In this document: positions 1 through 11,958 of the stretch, piece by piece
Position numbering within the stretch: the stretch's first letter is position 1
Layout: each line of letters opens with the position of its first letter
Assembly (NCBI RefSeq): GCF_963678635.1
Contig: NC_087063.1
Location: forward strand, 36,122,540-36,186,539
Reading direction: 5' to 3'
Length of the DNA stretch: 64,000 bases
DNA from: Symsagittifera roscoffensis
Taxonomy: Eukaryota; Xenacoelomorpha; Acoela; Convolutidae
Position numbers and translations under genes: made by a program
Notes under the pieces: generated by a model
Told to the model about the DNA's origin: nothing
Databases searched by the model: none
The model's input: the letters and a program-made list of their open reading frames with translations, nothing else

Positions 1-508
1 TTGTTTTATAAGTCAATTTTCTTCAGCCTACCTCAAAGGAAGTGTAAATTTTAGGTAGGTTTAAAAGATGAAAAAAGACTGAGAGTTTCAAAAAAGAGTT
101 TTCCGTTCCAGAAAAAAAACTAACGCATGAAAGGTATAAGAAATCAATAATATTACTAAAAACCTCTAACAGATTTTATCAAATGTCTCAAAAAGAAAAA
201 ACAGTGGAAAAGTTTCATGAAAAAAACCGCCGAAAAATTGATTTAATTCAACTATCTTTTTTTAATTGTCCTCTACGGATCACTAGCCGTGGATTTTTCC
301 ACTGTTTAACTAGTTTCTAAATTCACATCCAAAGATCACCTGCATAATTAATTATTTTTTTACAATGTTTTACTGTAATAGTTTCATGTGAAAAAGGACT
401 GAGAGGTTGCCATTTCATAAAACCATATCATACAGTGCCGGGATGGAGAAAAATTTTCATTGTTTTGAAAATTGTACTATATCCAATAACCATGTAGGCA
501 AAATTACG
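1..508. other. non-coding AT-rich DNA
   Basis: No convincing coding sequence or recognisable repeat was found. The short open frames that begin near 407 and 428 run straight into the downstream transposon and have low-complexity F/K/N-rich translations. Confidence 0.5.
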
Positions 509-516
509 TCTAAGTA

Positions 517-934
517 CAGGGGCGGATCTAGGATTTTCTCGAGGGGGGCGGATTTTCAAAAAGAAATAGAAAATTTTGACGACCTTTTTTTTGAGCTCTC
601 CCAAAGCACTGTTTTGCCCATATTTTGGCAAAATTTTCTGCGCCGCAGGCAAGTTTTTGAAAAAAAAATCGAAAAAAGCGTATTTAGGCACTTTTTGGAA
701 AATTTTGACCAAAAAAATTGCGTTTTTTTTGGGCGCGCGCTCCCCCCTCAAAATTAGTAAATATTGGCGCCAAGGGCGCCTTTAGAAAAATTTTAGGGTC
801 GGTCGGCCAAAAATGGATTTCTTAAAAAGTACCAAAGGGGGGACCCTTTGGGTCGGCAGGGTGTCGAATCCCTGAGGGGAGTGGGCGTCCGCACCATCCC
901 CCCGCACCCCCCCCCCCCCCTAAATCAGCCCCAG
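517..934. mobile_element. hAT-like non-autonomous element (MITE)
   Basis: A 418-bp element starting CAGGGGCGGATC and ending in an imperfect inverted copy (CTAAATCAGCCCCAG). It is flanked by an 8-bp direct repeat TCTAAGTA at 509-516 and 935-942. CAG-initial termini and 8-bp target duplications are hallmarks of hAT DNA transposons. It has no transposase frame, is strikingly more GC-rich than its surroundings, and contains a run of C residues at 907-920. A decayed relative lies at 4925-5259. The duplication could also be read as 9 bp (GTCTAAGTA), which would shift the right end by one base. Confidence 0.75.
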
Positions 935-942
935 TCTAAGTA

Positions 943-3350
943 TCTTTATTGTAAAAAACTTTCAGAAGGATAAAGTTGTAGAACACCGCCGGGGAAATTG
1001 CTCAATCAGTAACCTAAATTGAACAAAAACTGGCTATTCGTTTGCCGCATATAAATCAAAACTGGTAAGTCGCAGCGCGGATTCGAAATTTACTTTTGGT
1101 TTGATATCATAAACAATCAAATAGGTGTGTATATGAGTGCATAAAGACTACGCTATCCTCAGTTTGCGCACAAAGTTGTAAGATTTCACCGCGATTTCAA
1201 TCTGCTACATTTTCCATTCTCGAATCGTGACCTTTTTATTAACAATGCTATGTCCTACAACGGCATTGGGTTTTCCCTCAAGACGCTCAAACAACAAAAG
1301 AAGTCAAATTTTTGAGATTTCTTGCATAGTTGTTCAGATTTCAAAGTTATGACTTTGAAGAGTTTCCTGAAAACTGGCATTTTTTTTGCCTGCAAAAAAT
1401 TTTTGCTATCAAATACTAAAGTTTAAGATCATTTGCGCCCGAAATTATTACTTCTCTTCCTAATATTCACTAACTCAAACTTGAGTCCTCGTGTACTCAA
1501 TATCCACGTGCAGAATTCTGGTAGCTGATGTTAGTTGTCTGCAATTGCAAAAAAAACCGTGAACAAGAGCATGCACATTACAATTACTGGGAAATTATTT
1601 GTATGATCGAGGAAGGGCAATTTTTTTCGGGAGACAATTTTCAAATATTGTTTTTTTTCATTTCAACTTAAAAGTTATACATTTTAACAAAGATAATTCA
1701 GTTCTTTCTATGGAACACCGCAAGAAAAATTATTTTAGTTTTTGAGTTGAATTTTCTACAAGTTGTAGTTGTAGTTGCAAGATCAAGCTTTTTGTGGAGC
1801 TGGTTTTACAACTAGGAAGGTATATTAGTTTTACAAATAATATACTCTGGTCAAGTTTCTCTACAACTCAAATATGATTTTGCAATAATTAACTAAGCTC
1901 TGAGCAGATTTAGAGGAGAACATTAGTTGTTGACTGCTTAATTGGTCTAGTTTGACTGCTTAATTGGTCGGGTAGAAAAGGGCCGGCTATTTTTTCCATT
2001 AAAAATATCAGCTCATTTTTCAGCAAAAATTAGATCAAACTGATAGTTTATGTGGATCGTTCACAATTTTCTCAGCGTTTTTTTTCTAAAACTTCATTTA
2101 AAAGTCAAAAGTTCTTTCTAATTTTCTTTTTTGAAGTTTTGGAATAAATTTTTTGTAACAAAGCGGTATGTTGCTTTCACATCTAAGTTTTGCAAGAAAC
2201 GTGTTCTTTCTCAAAAAAATTTTAGCGACAAAATAGTCTTAGCGTAGTTATGTGATACCTAAAACATTCAACAAAAACTGTGTAATCAAAACAAGATCAT
2301 ATTTCATCAAATTTGAAGCTACAAAAAGACATAAAAGCTAGGTTTGATGGCAAACATCTGCAAAAACTTTATCATTGACTTGAAATGAAGTCAAAAAATT
2401 TTACATCTTCTTTTTACAAGCTACGCTCAAAATGTCAGAAATTATTGATAACTAGATAATGCGCCCACAAGAATTTTGTAAGAACTCTTAAAGAATCTTA
2501 AAAACGAAAAAACAATAACTTTTTCCATCATTCTCTTACCATGGAACATTAATTTAAACCTTATCATCATATGTTTCCCCTGTTTTTTTTTACTTTACAG
2601 ACTCATACTCTGTCGTACAAAATAGCACGGAGAACCAAAATCTTACTCCCTGTCTTGATTTTTTCGGATTTATTTTTCCTGGGATTTCTAGGAATTAGTT
2701 TTTAGGTAAACAGTTTAAACATATTTCAAGTTTTGGAAATAAATCTTAAGCTTTTTATAGCAAAAAAAGTATTTTTTTTCTCTTTTAAAATAGTCGACAT
2801 TGATCCGAACGATTGATTGTGTAAACGATTGATTGCTGAATAATTTTTTTGTTTTTCTGCATTGTGTGAACGAATCTTTTGCGTGTCTCTTGCGATCTGA
2901 TTATAACGTTTTGATTACAGACAACTCTTGCTCTCTTTAACGGAAATAAAAACAGGTGGTTGCAAAACCATATAATTTTGTACCGCTGGTCCCAACTGAT
3001 GTACGGGAGTTATTACGATTGTTTGTGTTTCCAGAATCAAATGGGAGTTCACTATTATCACATTGGCTTTTGTAAGCCCCCTATGATTTTCTCTGATATA
3101 TTTTACTCTCATCTTAGAAAACAGTTAGTTCTGAAATCAATTACGGTTATCATTAAAATTAAAATTTGATATCTAGATTTTGGCATTACAGACAAAATAT
3201 CAAATACGTGTGTACTGAAAAGTTTTAATTTGAAAAGCCAGAACAATGCAAAATTAGTTTCGATTACTTCTTAATTATAGCAAATTTGAATAAGTTTTGT
3301 CCAATTGTTGAATAAGTTAAATTCTGGTATCTTGACAGCTTTTCTCTTCT
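943..3350. other. non-coding interval
   Basis: AT-rich sequence with homopolymer runs and frequent stops in all frames. The overlapping 65-69 codon frames at 2915-3169 on both strands have no recognisable features and are probably chance. Confidence 0.45.
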
Positions 3351-3419
3351 GTACACGCAGATGTTCCGGATCAAAAAGCTCGAGACAAAAACAAGTGCAA
3401 TAGGCAATTTAAAGGATAT

Positions 3420-4065
3420 AATTGAGGTGCTCGGTTTTTGTTTCGACTTTCTCGACCAAAAATCGTTATGTTTCGACCATCTTGACCAACTTTTGTTATT
3501 CTTAGACTTTCTTGAACCAACAAAAAAGTGTTCGACTTTGTTTGATCCAGCTCAGATACGTCTCGACTTTCTCAACTAAAATTCGATATTTTTCGACTTT
3601 CTATCACATTTTTGTCTCGACTCGAATCTCTCGACCGACTGTCTCGTCTGACAATAATGTTTCAACTGTCTCGACTTTTTGACGAACAAAAAACTTTTTC
3701 GCTGTTTTGTCGGTTGCGGTTGCTCCAATAAACTGATCAAAAGACTTTTTCGGTCTTTCTGTGAAAATACATCTGGTTTAAGCTTTTGTTTCAATGTTTG
3801 GACGTGAAATTTAAGATTGTTTGATTTAGCATATTTTATCAATCAAATAGTTTAGATACTGAAACGGTTTCTATTGCGCCTTCATAAAATTTTCTCTTCT
3901 TTTATAATAATTCTTCGGTACGAAAAACTTTTAAAAATGTGCTCGACCTATTTTCGATTCTGTTCAAGTCTGCCCGATATGTTTCCACTTTCCCGACCAA
4001 AAACGGGGGTTTTTCGACCCCTGCGCTCTACATGTGTTTCGATTTTCTCAACTTTCTGGACTGTC
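3420..4065. repeat. degenerate TCGACTTTCTCGACC minisatellite
   Basis: Degenerate reiterations of a ~20-25 bp motif close to CTCGACTTTCTCGACCAAAA occur at roughly 3450-3710 and again at 3940-4060. The repeats are imperfect and interrupted. The 72-codon plus-strand frame (3361-3579) and the 88-codon minus-strand frame (3576-3842) over this stretch are translations of the repeat and not good gene candidates. Confidence 0.6.
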
Positions 4066-4724
4066 AAATAACATGAGTAATAGTTGAAAATAAACTATAA
4101 GAACCTGTAAAACGCAAAATTTTTCCATCGAAAATTAATTGTTTTCAAGTTGAATCTCCCAGTTTTGCTGTTTTTTAATGAATATTGAACTATTGATGTG
4201 AAAACTGATATTGAGGATTTTTTGTCAGAAAACTTTTTTTTGCCGCAGGAAACCTTAGAGTTCCTAAATTTATAGGGTTCTCTCTGAAAGTTTAAAGGGT
4301 TCTTCTTCTAGTTTTGCGGTTGACAATTCTCCTCAATGCATTATGCAAATTGCTTCCATTTCTTCAATGAAGGCTTTTTACACTTATGCAGCAATAGTTA
4401 GAGGGCTTCAAAAACGGTTGAAATATAATCTGCGTGCACATAAAAAAGCAGTTTTTCAAAACATACGTTGACAGTTTTTCCTAGAACAACTATGATTTGA
4501 GCATGAAACACAACCCAGACAGCGATCAGCTACTCTTGTTGTTCCGACTTTTGTAGAAAGTGACAGAATATTTGCGCTCGTAGTGCTTTTTTTTTCTCCA
4601 AACAAATTTGACTTTTTAACTAGCAGTTTTTCGACGATATTTTTTAATTATTCGAGAGGTATTGTAGACTTGAGCTCAAACTTGAAATTATTTTTCATCT
4701 GTGGTCATTTCTTGTAAATTTTTG

Positions 4725-4925
4725 AGGGTTTAAAGATCGCCAATTTGGCCAAATTGGGATAGTTAACGCGCGAGAGTTTTTTTGCTATTATCGCCTATGT
4801 GGAGATAAAATCCGTCTTAGTAAACCCGTTCCAAATTGAACTGAGGCATGCTCTTAGGTCTATTTAAGACTTAACTGTAAGCAAAACATACAATTTTGTA
4901 CTTTATCTAGCGAGTTGATCAATCG
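4725..4925 (+). repeat. dispersed repeat family, copy 1
   Basis: Shares an ordered set of blocks with 5875-6060 and 17860-18055: a GGCCAAATTGGGA-like block, AGTTAACGCGCGA-like block, then a TTTTGTACTTTATCTAGCG-like block ~150 bp further on. A partial inverse copy lies at about 16805-16860. No coding capacity. The family was recognised only by comparing copies within this window. Confidence 0.5.
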
Positions 4926-5259
4926 GGTATCTACGATTTTCTCGAGGGCGGGGAGGGGGTGATTTTAAAAAAATATATATCGAAAATTTGCGAGCTTTTT
5001 TTTGGTCGACCCAATTGATTTTTTTAGGTCGATCCAACTGAGCTCTTCCAAATCTTTATTAAAACCTTATTTCGATCAAAATTTCTGTGCCGCAGGAACA
5101 ATTTTCAAAAAACTTGCCTATAAAGGCATTTTTAGGAACTTTTTGATTTTTTTTAAATCAAAAAGTAGCGTTTGTTTGGCGCACGCTCAACCCTCAAAAA
5201 TCCCAAAAAGTCCAAAATCTTCGAAAATCCTCGAGAAAATCCAAGATCCGCCTTTGCTG
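4925..5259. mobile_element. decayed relative of the hAT-like MITE
   Basis: Aligns with 530-760 of the first copy: ATTTTCTCGAGGG start, an AGCTCTTCCAAA block, TGTGCCGCAGG, GGCGCACGCTC and CCCTCAAAA in the same order. Its right end reads CTCGAGAAAATCC...CGCCTTTGCTG, an inverted copy of the left terminus ending in the CTG expected for hAT elements. The left terminal CAGGGGCGG has decayed and no target duplication is visible. Confidence 0.6.
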
Positions 5260-5355
5260 ATACGAGGAATCTTGTTTCGTTGTAAATTGTAGTTCAATTA
5301 TGAAGTCAAAAATCAGTAAACAAAATTGATTGTTTTCGTTTTCTATTGTCTATCA

Positions 5356-5611
5356 GAAAGATGTCTGCTGAGTGGTAGTGGTTATACTCTACCTCCAGAC
5401 CATGGTCAAAAAAGGAGTCAGATTAGCCAGATTAGGTTGAGTCCAACCGACCGAGAAAGTATCAAGCAGATCGAGTCGAAGATGGAGGAAAAAGATGATC
5501 ACGAGGCGTATTCGAAATGTTCGTACACAGAGCCCACTGAGCCACCAGAAGTGCCGCCGACTTTTTTTCGAGATTTTGAAGAAGTTTGAAAAAGAAAACC
5601 GCAAAATTCTG
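5356..5611 (+). CDS. possible host exon, unidentified
   Basis: A locally GC-richer stretch with an open frame to a stop at 5589. Its translation is charged and proline-rich towards the end (ESKMEEKDDHEAYSK, then TEPTEPPEVPP), unlike the low-complexity chance frames nearby. A good acceptor-like pyrimidine tract ending in CTATCAG lies just before 5356 and a GTAAGC donor-like site lies at ~5612, after the stop in this frame but open in the +1 frame. No family was recognised. It may be a single exon of a gene whose other exons I cannot identify, or a chance frame. Confidence 0.3.
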
Positions 5612-7090
5612 TCAGTAAGCGGCGTTTTTATCGTGTGTAAGTATTTGTATTTATTTTTCATGCCACTGAAGAGAACTTTAAAAACAAGTAGAAATTATTG
5701 CTTGTATTTGTGACTGATCAGATTCAGTTGTATGCTCTTGGACGGGTACGTTAAAACAAGATCGAGATAAAATTCTGCTCGGTTAACGTTGGAGACTTTT
5801 TTTACAAATTTTTTATACCATCTAAAATATCAAAACAAAAAGAAATCAAATTGTGATCCTTTTTTGTCGGAGTTTGCGGTGGTTGAACTTGGCTAATTTG
5901 GGACAATTAACGGACGATATGTTTCGTTCTGTTATGGCAAATTAATCCGGCTCAAAAGTGTTCAAATATGGTTTGAGACAAACGTTAAGAAAATTTCAAG
6001 AGACTGCTAGACACTAATTACATCACTTTGTACTTCATATAGCGTGGTGAAATATTTTATCTGAAAAAAAATCTTTTTAATTACTTATTCTTGGGACTTT
6101 AAGGCGCAGTTGGAACATTTGGGAATTTACCCTGATAGGAGCAGTGTTCTTTAAATTCAGTAATTCATGATTGTCCCGACCATTGAAAGTGGAAGGAACT
6201 TTGCCCTCGGGTGTGTTTTTAGCTTTCTCTTTTTTGTTCCTTATATTCTACGCAAAACCAGTTACAGCAGATAATCGAAATAACTCGAAAGATATATCAT
6301 AGTGAATCCCTTAAAGTCGTGATTCGAACGAGATAATTTTAAAAGTGCATTGAAGGAGGAGCAAAGAGCTTTTTGAGTTCAATTGAAATTTATTTGCTGA
6401 AAGTTGCGTAAATAGCACTCCAAATACGAACGTGGAAATGGCGCAAAAAACGTGAATGATTTCTAGTTTCGAAAAGGGGAATTTAGTTTTTAGATTTCAT
6501 GCGGAATAAAAATTTTACCTATTGATCCAGTTTTGGAACAAGGTTATCAAAAAAGCGCTTCAAGAGCTTCAAAGGAATTTAGCTTTTTCTTTGAAATTCG
6601 GAAATTGAAATTTGAATTTCGAAAGATTTTTTCAGCAAAATCAGTTTTTTTCTGTTTACTTGCGTTCAGTTTTCTTTTCTGACTGTCTGTGTCTATTGGC
6701 TATGTTTTTGAGTTCATACCAATGTCGAGAAAAATTTTACTAGCGTTGAGTTTGAAATTTTGTCATTCAAGCTAAAAAAAAACTTGGTTTTAATAACAGG
6801 AAAACGAGATTTGAATGTTTCACTTAGCACTTTTTTGGAAATTGATAGTTTCCAAAAATCATTGAAGACAATTGTTCAAAAGTATAGTTTAATTAACGAA
6901 ACTTTTTTTCTTAATTAGAGAATGAAACTCTGCAAAAAGGTCGCTTTGAATTTGAACAAATTCTTTTGCTGCTTTTTTTCAAACTGAGTTTTTGGATTGC
7001 GCTTTTTGGATTGGACAGCGTTTTGAATGAGAATTGAACTGAATTTCAACAGAGTTTGAGAAAACGATTACAGTTTTTTGGTGATTATTA
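5612..7090. other. non-coding interval with dispersed repeat copy 2
   Basis: Contains the second copy of the dispersed family at 5875-6060 (GGCTAATTTGGGACAATTAA, then TTGTACTTCATATAGCG). The rest shows no coding or repeat structure I can support. Confidence 0.45.
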
Positions 7091-7117
7091 CTATTGATTA
7101 CCCGAGTTGTTTGGTTA

Positions 7118-7513
7118 CTAATGAATGCTGCGAGGGACCTTAGTGTAGCACCGGACCAGAGGGCAGTTTTTGACGAAGAGTTGAAGCAGTTGCTTCTGAG
7201 TGTTGATGATGCCAACACAAGAAAATTTTTCGAGTTATTGACTACAAGGGTGAACAAGAATTATTCGGACAACACAGACAAGATTGATAAACGTATGGTG
7301 TTTTGTTCGGACCTCAATGAGCAATTGAGGGTACAAGAAAAGTATTCGAGAAAGGATTCTTTGGTCATACTAAATCCTCCTTTTGCTGCGGAAAAGCACA
7401 AAAACTTGTTATTTGACTTGAATGCAAAAAATACTTTGAATGTTGATGTCATTGATAGTGATATGAAGGGTCATCACGTGTTGCCTACTCGTGTGGAGTT
7501 GCCCGATGGATAG
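7118..7513 (+). pseudogene. non-LTR retrotransposon ORF1 fragment
   Basis: Open frame of about 132 codons from the ATG at 7118. The order of blocks is an acidic and helical N-terminus, then KYSRKDSLVILNPP, then DVIDSDMKGHHVLP. This pattern resembles the RNA-binding ORF1 proteins of non-LTR (LINE) retrotransposons, where a coiled region is followed by an RRM-like block with a conserved DI-x-x-xH-LP motif. The frame stops early. Degraded continuation with the motif YTSECLTP follows near 7645, and other short in-frame blocks extend to about 8000. The family assignment rests on motif resemblance only. Confidence 0.5.
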
Positions 7514-8050
7514 ACCGCAAGTTAAATGGTAAAATTTGACAAGTTAAAAGTTAGAGTTTAACAAGTTAAAGAAGTTGTGTGCCGCTATCGAAAATATTTA
7601 AAAAATGAGGATAAAGAAAATGAATTGAATTTTGAAAACAGCTATACAAGTGAGTGCTTAACACCTATAGAGGCTGCTCTCAAAAGTTTGCTGACTCACT
7701 AAATTATCTGACTTCTGCGAGAAACTGCTTAATATCTCTTCTTTGCTCAACAAATATGGACTCAAGTGAAATCACAAAAAAATGTACTCGCTCTTGAAAA
7801 CGCGTTCTTAAAATCAGAATCAGTACTCAAATGGGAGATTTTCTTCTAGCGCTAACACTTTTCAGCAAAACTTTGCTACCGTGATGAGAGATGGAAATCG
7901 TCTAAGTTATTTGCCAATTGTCTCATGAGCAGAAAAAAAGAAATAGCAGTGTCCCGGTATCAAATTATTGGCTCTTGTAAATTTGTGAGTGACGCTATCG
8001 TGTTGCTGGTACTACATTTGTTTTATCGACTGTATTTGAGTATAGACTAC
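7514..8050 (+). pseudogene. degraded continuation of LINE ORF1
   Basis: Short blocks in shifting frames continue the upstream ORF1: SYTSECLTPIEAAL near 7645 and RYQIIGSCKFVSDA near 7955. Multiple stops and frameshifts separate them. No endonuclease domain could be read. Confidence 0.35.
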
Positions 8051-9290
8051 AAAAATCGGGGTTGTCCTCTAATAAGTGTAATCAACTTAAATTAAAGATA
8101 ACTTTTTTGTTATTAAAGCTTTCATCATGCTCAGTTATTTTGTTCCACGTGTGTTCTGCTATATCGATTGACTAAAAAAAATCATTAGTCAAAATTTACA
8201 TTCTTTAGTGATGTAAGTTAATTACAATGTCATGATATGTTGAGGTATACTGATATGTTAACGAAATTCCATTAATTGTGGATAAAAATTAGCATTGCTT
8301 CTATTTTCTTCTTATGCTGAAATTTCCATTAAGATCATTATGATAAAACATCGCGGGAAACAAAAAAAAATGTTTGTGTTTAAGATTGTAATATCTACCT
8401 TTCACGTTTGAAACTTGAATTTCTCTGAAATTTTTTAGCCTTAAAGGATGCAAAAATTAATAAGAAAACACAACGCATCACGGCAACAGCAAACATTTTC
8501 GAAACAATTGATTCACGCCAATTAAGATATCGAGCTCGAAGCATTTTACCGCTCAAACTCAAAAAAAACTTTAAAACAGAGCAATTAGGGTAAAACTAGA
8601 AAATTGAAAAAACTAGCAAAGCGATTTTCGCTGCTTTAATCACATTTAAATGAATTATTGTTTTGCCTTAGTCCTAAACAAAAAAACGCAAAAGGCATGA
8701 AAATGGCTGAAACCTTCACAAGTCTAGGAGTACACATAAAAGATGGAAGCGACTTTTGGTAAAGTTTTTTGAAAGTTTATAAGTGTGATTACACAGGTCA
8801 GACTTTCTTTTTTTTGTAATTTTCAACTTCGTTTTTTGTGACTTTCTGATTTTGCGCTGCTCTGATTTTGCATAGTACCAATGTTAAATTAAGAGATGAT
8901 GAAGCAAGCATTTTTTGCTGATCTATCAATTTAACTTCGAACGAAAAAAGAAAAAAAGTACAAATATATAGGTTCTGACAAACACTATAATTCTGACTGA
9001 AGCGGTTTTCCGGTGAAATTAGGCTCCAGTGAAATTCTCTGGCTATAAATCTGCAATCAGTAAAGTTTCTAAAGTCGAGGTGGAGAACAAAGAAATTTCC
9101 GCTGACCTCTCAATTTCATCTCTAATTTGTAAAATTTATCCTTTTTTCGCAAATAAATATTAAAATCAAATGGAGCGAAGCATGCACTGCTCGTGTATCT
9201 GATTTACTTTTATCTTTTTTAAAATGATCTATATTGAACACAAAAAACTTTTTTTATTTCACGCAGTTTTGAAGAGAAAGGCGCTTTTTG
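8051..9290. other. non-coding interval
   Basis: AT-rich, no coding sequence supported. If the LINE fragments on either side are one insertion, the endonuclease and N-terminal RT would belong here, but I could not see them. Confidence 0.4.
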
Positions 9291-9297
9291 CACTTTA

Positions 9298-9316
9298 GAT
9301 ATATATATATATATAT
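9298..9316. repeat. AT dinucleotide microsatellite
   Basis: Uninterrupted TA repeat of about 19 bp. Confidence 0.8.
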
Positions 9317-9559
9317 TTTTTGTAAATTAATGACAAATAGCAGTTCTGGGAACTTGGCCACAGATTTGAATCAATTTAAAACCAAAATGCTTTTTCTACA
9401 AAAAATATGTTTTTCTAGAGCAAATTATGATGAAATTGATGTACTGCTTCAGCAACAAAACTTGATGATTTTTTATATTCTAACAGAAGAGTAGCTGAGG
9501 GACATTCTTTAGTTCCTGTTATAAAAAAATATTTGAAGGTTTTTGTCAAAACGAATAAT

Positions 9560-10330
9560 TAATTTTTTCAATTAGCTTGACGACTTAAGCATTAAGCAGT
9601 TTAAATTACGCAACAAACGCTGTACAATTGCGGCTATTATGGAAACGTTAGATTGTCCTACTGAAAGCAAATTACTGATATATTGGCGCACTGCACACTC
9701 TTAGATGTATCTAAAGTTTTCGATACTGTTGATGAGTACACTCTTATTCTCAAGTGTCACAGCACAGCGAATGAATTTATGACGCGAATGACGCTAATTG
9801 TTTGTGACACTGAACGAAACTACACACCTTGAAACAGATTTAAAATTAATATCAGAGTGGATGGACAGAAATAAATTTGCAATAAGCAAAGGAAAATCAC
9901 AAACAACAAATACAAATGAAATAAAAAAAGTTTGAACGTTTTAACTGGAACAAAAAGACGATAGTACTAAAAAGTGTAGTCAAATACCTGGTATTAACTT
10001 TGGATCAAAATAAAACCTTTAACCAACACTAATTTTTCTCAAACTAGACAGTTTCTCAGCTTGTCTGATCTCATTAGAACTTAAAAGCAGCTAATAAAAC
10101 CAATATACCAATATGGTGTATTGATATATGGAGTGGCCAATAAAATCGCTTTTAAAAATTTGCAAGTACAAAAAAAGTTTTTTATATTGAATTGCGTTTT
10201 GCCTCAAAAAACACAAGAAGTGAGGACAATAAGAAAAGCAGGGAATTTGATGAATCAATGAGTTACATACACGTATATGAACTGCTGAAAACACTCTCTA
10301 TTGTAACAAAACGAGAACATGAAAAATTAC
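9560..10330 (+). pseudogene. degraded non-LTR reverse transcriptase (C-terminal half)
   Basis: Read in shifting frames, the stretch has the conserved order of a Jockey/CR1-type RT. LDVSKVFDTVDEYTLI near 9700 matches RT motif A (SKAFDTVDH-like). TDLKLISEWMDRNKFAIS near 9850 matches the block after the catalytic aspartates. A YLGITLD-like block lies near 9985 and an YGVLIYG / FKNLQVQKK block near 10110-10180. Many stops and frameshifts make it non-functional. Probably the same element as the ORF1 fragment at 7118-8050, with the middle lost or unreadable. Confidence 0.65.
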
Positions 10331-10852
10331 AAAGTGGGTGATTTTATTTCAATACAAGAATTAGACAAATCACTCGATACCACTAGAAGAATAAAATCAC
10401 TATCAACAAAATAATTAACACGAAAAAAAACTACTACCTCTGCCAATACGGACTTTATATAACTCTCTTATTACTTTCAATATGAATGTCATTAAAGAAA
10501 TTTTATTTGACCGTAAACAGTCTATAAACAACCTTTTGCAAAAAATCACAGATATATTTTTTTATTGATTGCGACTATTTTAACAAATTGTTTTGTATCT
10601 GCAAAAATCATTGAATCATAAAACGTACACAAAAAAACATCGTATTGATTGAAATAAAAGGACACATTATAAAAGTTATATTTTCAAATGTGAAAACTGT
10701 TTTTTTGCTACTTTTATCTGCTCGTGTCTTTTTCTGAAAAAATATATTAATAAGATGCAAAATAAATTAACTGTAAGATTTCGAAACTTCAGTTCTTTTT
10801 CTTTAAATCTTTTATCTTTATTTTTCCGAATAAATGTTACGTAGATTTAACA
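10331..10852. other. non-coding interval
   Basis: No coding sequence or repeat recognised. Confidence 0.4.
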
Positions 10853-10941
10853 ATCAGGTCCATATAAGATAAAACTTAATAGAAACTCCTCAGTGGCGCC
10901 TCAGCAAGTTGAATTACCTTTTGCGCTAAGATGGCGCTAAG

Positions 10942-11157
10942 ATGGTGCTAAGATGGTGCTCTTTCAATGATAAGTTTTCCATTTTGTTGGATTATTGCAC
11001 TACTTTAAACAAATTTATTTTTATATTAGTTTTTTCATTTTTTGCTTTCATTCATTTTTCGGAGACAACTGTTGTGGCAACTGTGCCATGCCCAAATCAC
11101 TTTCATTCCACTTGTTTGTATAGTTCACAACGCGCACAAAAAACTAGTTTTCAATGA
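10942..11157 (+). CDS. possible secreted-peptide exon (unit 1)
   Basis: 71-codon frame whose middle is strongly hydrophobic (FIFILVFSFFAFI) followed by a Cys-containing stretch, the pattern of a signal peptide and short mature part. Preceded by a GATGGTGCTAAGATGGTGC mini-repeat. It is duplicated intact at 12986-13201. No family recognised. A chance hydrophobic frame in AT-rich DNA is equally possible. Confidence 0.2.
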   Translation: MVLRWCSFNDKFSILLDYCTTLNKFIFILVFSFFAFIHFSETTVVATVPCPNHFHSTCLYSSQRAQKTSFQ

Positions 11158-11958
11158 GGTCGGAACATTCAGCGCTACTTGCACAACAACTGGCTTACAT
11201 CTGTTCAAAGTCGTATGCTTTACTTGAATGATCACGCAGTCAATCGTCAATTATAATTGACAACTCAACTGCAGCGTATGGCTGCTGGTCAAGTAGTTTA
11301 ACCCTCTCGCTTACATGATGAGGGCTTCGTTCCAGCAACACATTTTGAAAACGGGCTATGAAAAAAAAGAGAGAAAATCAGTTTCCTCATTAGCGAGTGA
11401 ATAAGTTAATTACCTTTTTAGCAATAGTTTTGCCCTATTGACATTTTTCAAACTCGTAAAATTTTTTAAAAAATGACTTCCATTAAAATATTTTTCTTAC
11501 ATTTGAGCTCCAATGGTCAATATCTTCATTGGAGAATATAAAAAATTCGTTATAGCTAGAACTTCGATCACTGACAAAAATAAATTGGGAACAGATGTAT
11601 TTCATAATCTAAAAGTGGGAAATTGAGTTTGCAAATTGAAATAGCACGGATATAATATTACTTTATTATTTTGAAAAGTAGCTTGGTAATTCACGCTCAT
11701 GAACATACATGCCGAATACCAGCGAATTGAAGCGGATCAAACGTTCCTTACTCATCTGTCAAAAAATTATCGTCCAATTTTCCCCTGCTTTTTCATGATT
11801 GCTACCGTTTTGCAGTTCCCGACAAAGAAAATCAAAAAATGCTTTAAGTCAAGATCAGATTATCAGCCGCAATAAATAAGAATAAGCATAGCAAAATACT
11901 TTTCTGGTAGTTGTCATTCCGGCGCGTAGCTTGCTTGGTGCTTAATGTAACAAGTTGA

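Noticed and set aside
428-751. 107-codon minus-strand frame and overlapping plus-strand frames at 407-785
   Set aside because: Translations of the hAT-like MITE and its flanks, low-complexity, no start or splice context.
840-900. tRNA-like GTCGAATCCC box
   Set aside because: Lies inside the hAT-like MITE. No cloverleaf or A box at the right distance.
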